NCBI GenBank assembly: GCA_045576455.1
Contig: JAZNGM010000002.1
Location: 1-64,000, forward strand
Length of the DNA: 64,000 nucleotides
Direction of reading: 5' to 3'
Source of the DNA: RGIG4034 sp045576455
GTDB taxonomy: Bacteria; Bacillota; Clostridia; Lachnospirales; Lachnospiraceae
Part shown: piece by piece, positions 59,660 to 64,000 of the stretch
Layout: every line of letters starts with the position of its first letter
Numbering within the stretch: position 1 is the stretch's first letter
Notes under the pieces: generated by a model
Database searches by the model: none
Told to the model about the DNA's origin: nothing
What the model saw: only the letters and a program-made list of their open reading frames with translations
Made by a program: the position numbers and the translations under genes

Positions 59660-60253
59660 ATGCAACTATATAACGATAAAAAGATTAAAAAGAAATTAAT
59701 AAAGTCTTTATCCGAATCCCGGTATAATCACACCTTAGGTGTTGCATACACAGCAGCCTCGCTTGCGATGCGTTATGATTATGATATAGAGAAAGCCTAC
59801 TTTGCAGGCCTTTTACATGATTGTGCAAAGTGCATTCCAAACGACAAAAAATTAAGCATGGCCAAAAAAAATAATCTTAGCGTAAATGATGCTTTTAAAA
59901 ACTCGCCGGATTTACTTCATGCAGAGCTGGGTGCCATTGTTGCCAAAGAAAAATATAATATCCATGATGAAGACATACTGAACGCCATCGCTTACCATAC
60001 CACCGGGAAGCCCGATATGAGCCTTTTAGAGAAGATTATATATATTTCCGATTATATTGAGCCTTCACGTCAAACAATACCGAATTTAAGCGAAATTCGA
60101 CGTTTAGCCTACACAAATCTCGATGAAACATTATATCAAATACTAAAACAGACCATTACATATGTTAAGAGTAAGAAAACGGATTTTCTCCCCATTACTT
60201 TAGAAGCATATGAATACTATAAAACACACAGGGAGGGCAATAATAATGAGTGA
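59660..60253 (+). CDS. yqeK: HD domain protein YqeK
   Basis: A 197-residue HD-superfamily protein: RYNHTLGVAYTAASLA, FAGLLHDCAKC, HAELGAIVAKE, AIAYHTTGKPDM, and IYISDYIEPSRQT. It matches YqeK, a diadenosine tetraphosphate hydrolase (symmetrical cleavage) in Firmicutes. It follows nadD and overlaps rsfS by 8 bases, the usual arrangement. Confidence 0.9.
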   Translation: MQLYNDKKIKKKLIKSLSESRYNHTLGVAYTAASLAMRYDYDIEKAYFAGLLHDCAKCIPNDKKLSMAKKNNLSVNDAFKNSPDLLHAELGAIVAKEKYNIHDEDILNAIAYHTTGKPDMSLLEKIIYISDYIEPSRQTIPNLSEIRRLAYTNLDETLYQILKQTITYVKSKKTDFLPITLEAYEYYKTHREGNNNE

Positions 60254-60614
60254 ATTAACCCGTGAAAAAGAAATGTTGAAACTTGCTATCGAAGCCTTAG
60301 AAGACAAAAAAGCAGTAGATATAAAAGTAATCGATATAACCGGAATTTCTACCATTGCGGATTACTTTATCATAGCCGGGGGTACAAACCGTTCCCAAAT
60401 TCAGGCACTTGCAGACAATGTTGACGAAAAACTGGGACGAAAAGGGTACACGCAACGTCAGGTTGAAGGATATGAAACTGCAAATTGGGTTCTTATGGAT
60501 TACAAGGATATCATCATCCATATATTCGACCATGATAACCGCTTATTCTACGATATCGAAAGAATATGGCGTGATGGAAAAGAAATGTCAGAAGAGGAAC
60601 TTAAAGCATTATAG
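60246..60614 (+). CDS. rsfS: Ribosome silencing factor RsfS
   Basis: A 122-residue protein of the DUF143/Iojap family: AIEALEDKKAVDIKVIDITGISTIADYFIIAGGTNRSQIQAL, then GYETANWVLMDYKDIIIHIFD. It binds L14 on the large subunit and blocks subunit joining when nutrients are low. The ATG at 60246 is chosen for GGGAGG about 9 bases upstream; a longer frame from 60210 lies inside yqeK. Confidence 0.94.
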   Translation: MSELTREKEMLKLAIEALEDKKAVDIKVIDITGISTIADYFIIAGGTNRSQIQALADNVDEKLGRKGYTQRQVEGYETANWVLMDYKDIIIHIFDHDNRLFYDIERIWRDGKEMSEEELKAL

Positions 60615-60632
60615 TTATTATATAATCACAAA

Positions 60633-60675
60633 TGCCGGGTACTTAAAAATTTAGTACCCGGCACTTATATTATTT
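60633..60675 (+). terminator. Terminator-like hairpin after rsfS
   Basis: TGCCGGGTACT (60633-60643) pairs perfectly with 60653-60663. The downstream tract is only partly T-rich, so it may be a weaker terminator. Confidence 0.65.
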
Positions 60676-60715
60676 TAACACTTATATTATCTAACGATTA
60701 AATCCAGTCTAACAT

Positions 60716-61333
60716 TTAATGGCATAAACGGAAGACACCAAAAACCTTTCCGAGAATTTCACAATGCTCAACAATAATAGGTTCCATTTCATCGTTTTCC
60801 GGCTGTAATCTGTAATGACCATTTTCTTTATAAAATGTTTTTACAGTAGCAGAATCATCTACCAGTGCAACCACAGTATCTCCATTACGGGCCGTATTGC
60901 AGCATTCAACAAAAATCTGATCGCCATTAAAAATCCCTTTATTAATCATACTGTCACCTTTTACTTTTAAAACAAATGTTTCAGCGTTCGGAACCATATC
61001 AACCGGCATAGGGAAGTAACCTTCAATATTCTGTTCAGCAAGTATGGGTTGTCCGGCAGCAACAGTACCTACAATCGGAATACTTGTCATTTCATGGCGT
61101 ACCATTTGAAAACTATCATCAACAATTTCTATAGCACGTGGTTTTGTAGGGTCGCGGCGTATGTAACCGTTTTTCTCCAAAGTCTCCAAATGTGCATGAA
61201 CAGAAGAGGTAGATTTAAGATTAACCGCTTCACATATTTCACGTACAGCAGGCGGATATCCTCGTTTTAATATCTCTTCCTTAATATATTCAAGTATTTC
61301 TCTTTGCTTAGCTGAAATCTTACCATTAGCCAT
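60716..61333 (-). CDS. lexA: SOS repressor LexA
   Basis: A 205-residue protein. The N-terminal winged helix carries KISAKQREILEYIKEEILKRGYPPAVREICEAVNLKSTSSVHAHLETLEKNGYIRRD. The self-cleavage site is Ala-Gly in TVAAGQPI, the catalytic serine lies in GDSMINKG and the lysine in SATVKTFYK. RecA-DNA filaments trigger cleavage. LexA-type operator sequences lie in the upstream region shared with the divergent YneA-like gene. Confidence 0.96.
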   Translation of the reverse strand: MANGKISAKQREILEYIKEEILKRGYPPAVREICEAVNLKSTSSVHAHLETLEKNGYIRRDPTKPRAIEIVDDSFQMVRHEMTSIPIVGTVAAGQPILAEQNIEGYFPMPVDMVPNAETFVLKVKGDSMINKGIFNGDQIFVECCNTARNGDTVVALVDDSATVKTFYKENGHYRLQPENDEMEPIIVEHCEILGKVFGVFRLCH

Positions 61334-61413
61334 AAATTCACCGTTCCTTTACTATGTATGTTGATACTATATACATATTATCATACCAAACGAAAAAAAG
61401 CAAACATATATTC

Positions 61414-61489
61414 CAAATATTTGTTCGATTTTCTATTGACAAACAAAACATCTGTTCGTATAATGGGTTTATAAGCAAACAAACGTTCT
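61414..61489. promoter_or_regulatory. LexA operator cluster between lexA and the YneA-like gene
   Basis: Three sequences resemble the Gram-positive LexA box CGAAC-N4-GTTCG: 61414-61427 (CAAATATTTGTTCG), 61445-61458 (reads CGAACAGATGTTTT on the minus strand) and 61476-61489 (CAAACAAACGTTCT). The middle one lies inside the spacer of the yneA promoter. Confidence 0.75.
61436..61464 (+). promoter_or_regulatory. Consensus promoter of the YneA-like gene
   Basis: A perfect TTGACA (61436-61441), a 17-base spacer and perfect TATAAT (61459-61464). A LexA box occupies the spacer, which would block polymerase. Confidence 0.88.
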
Positions 61490-61505
61490 GACAAGGGAGT
61501 TTAAC

Positions 61506-61871
61506 ATGAACCATTATCCAATAAACAGAAACTTAAAATCAAACAGCAGACGCAGACGCATTTTACAGTTAAGAATCCGTGCCATTGCATTCATGATATG
61601 TATTGTAGCCGTTTTTATTCTTGCATTTATGTCAAAATCAACCGTATCCGATGCAGATAATCATTCTCAGAAAGAAGTAAAGTTATTTACCAGTATTGAA
61701 GTTAATTATGGCGATACATTATCCTCCATCGCACTTGAGTATATTGATGAACACTATGAAAATACAAATGACTACATAAATGAAGTAGTACGTATTAATT
61801 CGCTGGATAATTCAGACGAATTAATTGCCGGCCAATATATTATTGTCCCTTATTATACTAGTATGGAGTAA
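61506..61871 (+). CDS. YneA-like SOS cell division inhibitor with LysM domain
   Basis: A 121-residue protein: a basic N-terminus, one membrane helix (about residues 30-46) and an outer LysM domain (IEVNYGDTLSSIALEYIDEHYENTNDYINEVVRINSLDNSDELIAGQYIIVPYY). The layout and position divergent from lexA match YneA of Bacillus, which blocks division after DNA damage. The gene has a consensus promoter overlapped by a LexA box. YneA naming rests on context plus domain order, not on close sequence match. The start follows AAGGGAG. Confidence 0.8.
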   Translation: MNHYPINRNLKSNSRRRRILQLRIRAIAFMICIVAVFILAFMSKSTVSDADNHSQKEVKLFTSIEVNYGDTLSSIALEYIDEHYENTNDYINEVVRINSLDNSDELIAGQYIIVPYYTSME

Positions 61872-61876
61872 TAGTA

Positions 61877-61911
61877 AAAGTAATAGTATTTATACAAAAT
61901 ACTATTACTTT
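61877..61911. terminator. Bidirectional terminator
   Basis: A perfect 14-bp stem (61877-61890 with 61898-61911) with A and T flanks, overlapping the stop codon of the convergent recombinase gene. Confidence 0.8.
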
Positions 61912-62966
61912 TTATCTTCACGTAACGTAACCATCTTAGCAGCTCTGCGTTTTCCTTCTTCATCTATTGCTGCATAATGCTTTCTTGTGGTATTTACGTC
62001 TTTATGGCCCAACACTTCGGCCACCAGGTAAATATCGCCACTTTCTTTATATAAATTTGTGCCATATGTACTTCTTAACTTATGTGGTGTTATTTTCTTT
62101 AATGTATTCGTTCTTGAAGTATATTTCTTAACCAGAATCTCAACCGTTCTGACACCAATTCTTTTGTTTTGCATAGACAAGAAGAGTGGTCCTTTATTAT
62201 CGGCAGTTTTTATATTTGAATTTCTCTCATCAAGATAATTTATTATGGCATCCCTTACTTCGTCACCAAAATATACAACCGTTTCATAACCACCTTTACG
62301 ATATATCTTTATTCTATTATTATCAAAATCAACATCTTCTATATTTAAACCAACACACTCTGAAACACGTATTCCTGTTCCAAGAAGAAGAGTAAGGAGA
62401 GCCAGATCTCTTAAACGGGTCTTATTATAATATCGCTGCTCACCTTTCGTAATATGGCTGCCTTCCTCTACAGAATCAAGCAGTTCCGCCACTTCATTAG
62501 GATCCAGTCTAATTATTTCCTTTTCGTGCATTTTAGGCATATCCACAAGAGCGGCAGGGTTTGATTTTATTAATTCACTTTTATAAAAATAATTATACAT
62601 ACTTTTTATCGAAGAAAGCTTGCGCATTTTTCCCCGTTCTTTGTTCGTTAATACTTTATCGCCTTTTTTATAGAGCTCACAATATAACAAATATTCTTCT
62701 ATATCAATTTTTGTTATTTTTTCTAAAATATCAATTGGAAAATCACGTATTTCTATTTTTTGTAATTCAGGATTATTATTATGAAGATATTCAAAAAAAT
62801 TCTTAAGGTCAAAGGCATAGGCAATCTGTGTTCTGGAAGAAGTAGTATCATGTATTCCTCTGAAAAACGTGCCTACAAAAAGCGGGAGAGCAGCAAGATG
62901 TTCCCTAAGTTTTAGTGTATTTTCCCTATCGACCTGTTCATGATATGTTAATTTATCATCTGACAT
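61905..62966 (-). CDS. Tyrosine recombinase, XerC/XerD-like
   Basis: A 353-residue integrase-family protein. The N-terminal SAM-like domain covers residues 1-150 (AYAFDLKNFFEYLHNNNPELQ), and the catalytic domain has the arginine in GTGIRVSECVGL, the beta-hairpin lysine in KIYRKGGYETVVYF, HKLRSTYGTNLY, LGHKDVNTTRKHYAAI with the last histidine and the tyrosine nucleophile. It is longer than standard XerD (about 300), with an extra N-terminal segment. No att repeats or phage genes flank it, so a chromosomal housekeeping role is more likely than mobility. It starts just 1 base after the ttcA-like stop. Confidence 0.85.
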   Translation of the reverse strand: MSDDKLTYHEQVDRENTLKLREHLAALPLFVGTFFRGIHDTTSSRTQIAYAFDLKNFFEYLHNNNPELQKIEIRDFPIDILEKITKIDIEEYLLYCELYKKGDKVLTNKERGKMRKLSSIKSMYNYFYKSELIKSNPAALVDMPKMHEKEIIRLDPNEVAELLDSVEEGSHITKGEQRYYNKTRLRDLALLTLLLGTGIRVSECVGLNIEDVDFDNNRIKIYRKGGYETVVYFGDEVRDAIINYLDERNSNIKTADNKGPLFLSMQNKRIGVRTVEILVKKYTSRTNTLKKITPHKLRSTYGTNLYKESGDIYLVAEVLGHKDVNTTRKHYAAIDEEGKRRAAKMVTLREDKK

Positions 62967-62967
62967 A

Positions 62968-63678
62968 TTAATCCACCCATAACTTTCTGTTCATAATCGC
63001 TGTAAACATTCTGTCTTTGACACCCGGATTTTCATTACCAAGCGTTTTTAATAACTGCTTCGCATATTCACGTTTTGTATAGCCGTCTACAGGACATTTG
63101 CTTTTTAAAATAGGTATTTCTGTCTTTTTAGTAAAACTTATAACTTCATATTCATGAAGATATATTAATGGTCTGATTACTTTTAACTGCATTCTGTCAA
63201 GATATGTGACCGGAGCAAAGGTATGGAACCTGCCTTCATAAATTAATGACATTAACATAGTTTCAACAATGTCATCCTTATGATGAGCATATGCTATTTT
63301 ATTACAGCCAATTTTCTGCATAGCATCATTTAAAGCACCCTTACGCATTTTAGCACACAGGGAGCACGGACTGGTTTCTTTACGTTCATTAAATACAATG
63401 TCACTTATATCTGTTTTAACAAGATGATATGGAACATCTAATTTGTGACATATTTCTTCAATACCGGTAAAATCCTGATTTTGAAATCCTACATCTACAG
63501 TAACCGCAACTAAAGAAAATTTCTTTGGATAAAACCGTCGTAGTCCCGCCATAGAATATAGAAGAGTAAGGCTATCTTTTCCACCGGAAATTCCAATGGC
63601 AATAACATCACCTTCCTCAATCATCTGAAAATCATCTATTGCTTTTCTGGTTCTGCTCATCAATTTTTGTAAATCCAT
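62968..63678 (-). CDS. TtcA family tRNA thiolation protein (PP-loop ATPase)
   Basis: A 236-residue PP-loop protein: GISGGKDSLTLLYSMAGLRR near residue 30, the CxxC in PCSLCAKMRKGAL, HHKDDIVETMLMSL, and a third cysteine in KSKCPVDGYTKRE. TtcA puts sulfur on cytidine 32 of tRNAs using an iron-sulfur cluster. The ATG at 63676-63678 is preferred because GGAGG lies about 10 bases upstream; a TTG at 63696 is in frame. It is co-transcribed with the recombinase gene downstream. Confidence 0.85.
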   Translation of the reverse strand: MDLQKLMSRTRKAIDDFQMIEEGDVIAIGISGGKDSLTLLYSMAGLRRFYPKKFSLVAVTVDVGFQNQDFTGIEEICHKLDVPYHLVKTDISDIVFNERKETSPCSLCAKMRKGALNDAMQKIGCNKIAYAHHKDDIVETMLMSLIYEGRFHTFAPVTYLDRMQLKVIRPLIYLHEYEVISFTKKTEIPILKSKCPVDGYTKREYAKQLLKTLGNENPGVKDRMFTAIMNRKLWVD

Positions 63679-63831
63679 ATTACATCTATCCTCCAACGTA
63701 TCTATTATACATTTTTTTTGAACATTTTAATACTTTTTTTATAAATATTATAGATAATCGCATTTCATTTTAAAGTCATTCTATGATATAATATTTTCAT
63801 AATTTTTTTAAGAGGACCGGAGGATAAAATA

Positions 63832-64000
63832 ATGCGTTATAAATGGGACAAAAAATATCTGTATTGGGGAATAACAGCATTTCTCGTTATATGCTCCTGT
63901 ATCTTTTTTTATTACATACTTTTTCATGGAGTACGCTTTAAAGCCGGATTCAATCAGGTAATCAGTATTCTTTCGCCCATCATATATGGATTTGTAATTG
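63832..64000 (+). CDS. AI-2E family transporter, 3' end beyond the window
   Basis: Only the first 56 residues are visible, starting at ATG 63832 after GGAGG. They begin MRYKWDKKYLYWGITAFLVICSCIFFYYILFHG, followed by FNQVISILSPIIYGFVI, typical of the N-terminal helices of AI-2E/PerM-type transporters in Clostridia. Substrate unknown. A TATAAT at 63787-63792 could be its -10 box. Confidence 0.72.
   Translation, partial: MRYKWDKKYLYWGITAFLVICSCIFFYYILFHGVRFKAGFNQVISILSPIIYGFVI

Noticed and set aside
61905..62966. Recombinase as a sign of an integrated mobile element
   Set aside because: Neighbours are housekeeping genes of the same base composition, with no tRNA gene, direct repeats or phage genes nearby.

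Overview
This window looks like a chromosomal segment of a spore-forming, low-GC Clostridia bacterium, most probably a member of the Lachnospiraceae. The DNA is AT-rich, gene starts carry strong AGGAGG-type ribosome binding sites, and promoters are classical TTGACA-17-TATAAT. The gene content includes GerW/YtfJ with a DUF2953 partner, a YlbJ-like protein, LexA with a divergent YneA-like gene, RecU, a Prp protease with an extended L27, and an Obg-YhbY-NadD-YqeK-RsfS cluster. Nearly all genes are housekeeping or biosynthetic and lie on the + strand. I see no phage, IS element, CRISPR array, rRNA or tRNA gene.

Layout: 1-661 is the 3' part of a GGGtGRT-family gene whose base composition changes sharply near position 315. 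764-3552 holds a sugar-phosphate isomerase-like protein, a lipoprotein and two small membrane proteins. 3690-14228 is an amino-acid region: a short cobalamin-dependent MetH, acetolactate synthase (ilvB and two different small subunits), ilvC, then a leucine T-box controlling leuA-leuC-leuD. 14251-18256 carries a glycosyltransferase, a NusG-II/Gx-transporter pair, ruvAB and zapA. 18327-26079 carries a U32 peptidase, a natural SEDS-transpeptidase fusion, small hydrolases and an HD-GYP protein. 26212-34170 holds sporulation-related genes, a J-domain protein, L28, Asp23/FakA, RecG and a DegV/FakB protein. 34334-41077 holds a type IIA topoisomerase pair and rsmD-coaD-(coiled coil)-ylbJ. 41150-47406 holds pseudouridine synthases, a HAD phosphatase, YgiQ, an SDR and RecU. 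47496-52495 is a partial histidine operon (hisZ-G-D-B-IE). 52526-60614 holds two radical-SAM-linked proteins, RNase G, L21-Prp-L27 and the Obg cluster. 60716-64000 holds lexA/yneA, a tyrosine recombinase, a TtcA-like protein and the start of an AI-2E family transporter.

The most unusual content is in protein architecture rather than mobile DNA. (1) The 2-isopropylmalate synthase carries a complete AraC-type double helix-turn-helix domain after its leucine-sensing domain, so it may be an enzyme and leucine-responsive regulator in one chain; it also sits behind a leucine T-box. (2) The HisIE protein carries an N-terminal HisF-like barrel in which both catalytic aspartates are replaced (Thr11, Asn129). 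(3) A SEDS glycosyltransferase and a class B penicillin-binding protein are fused in one 907-residue chain. (4) Two divergent acetolactate synthase small subunits lie in tandem, the second with its own consensus promoter. All functions are inferred from reading the sequence; no database search was run.
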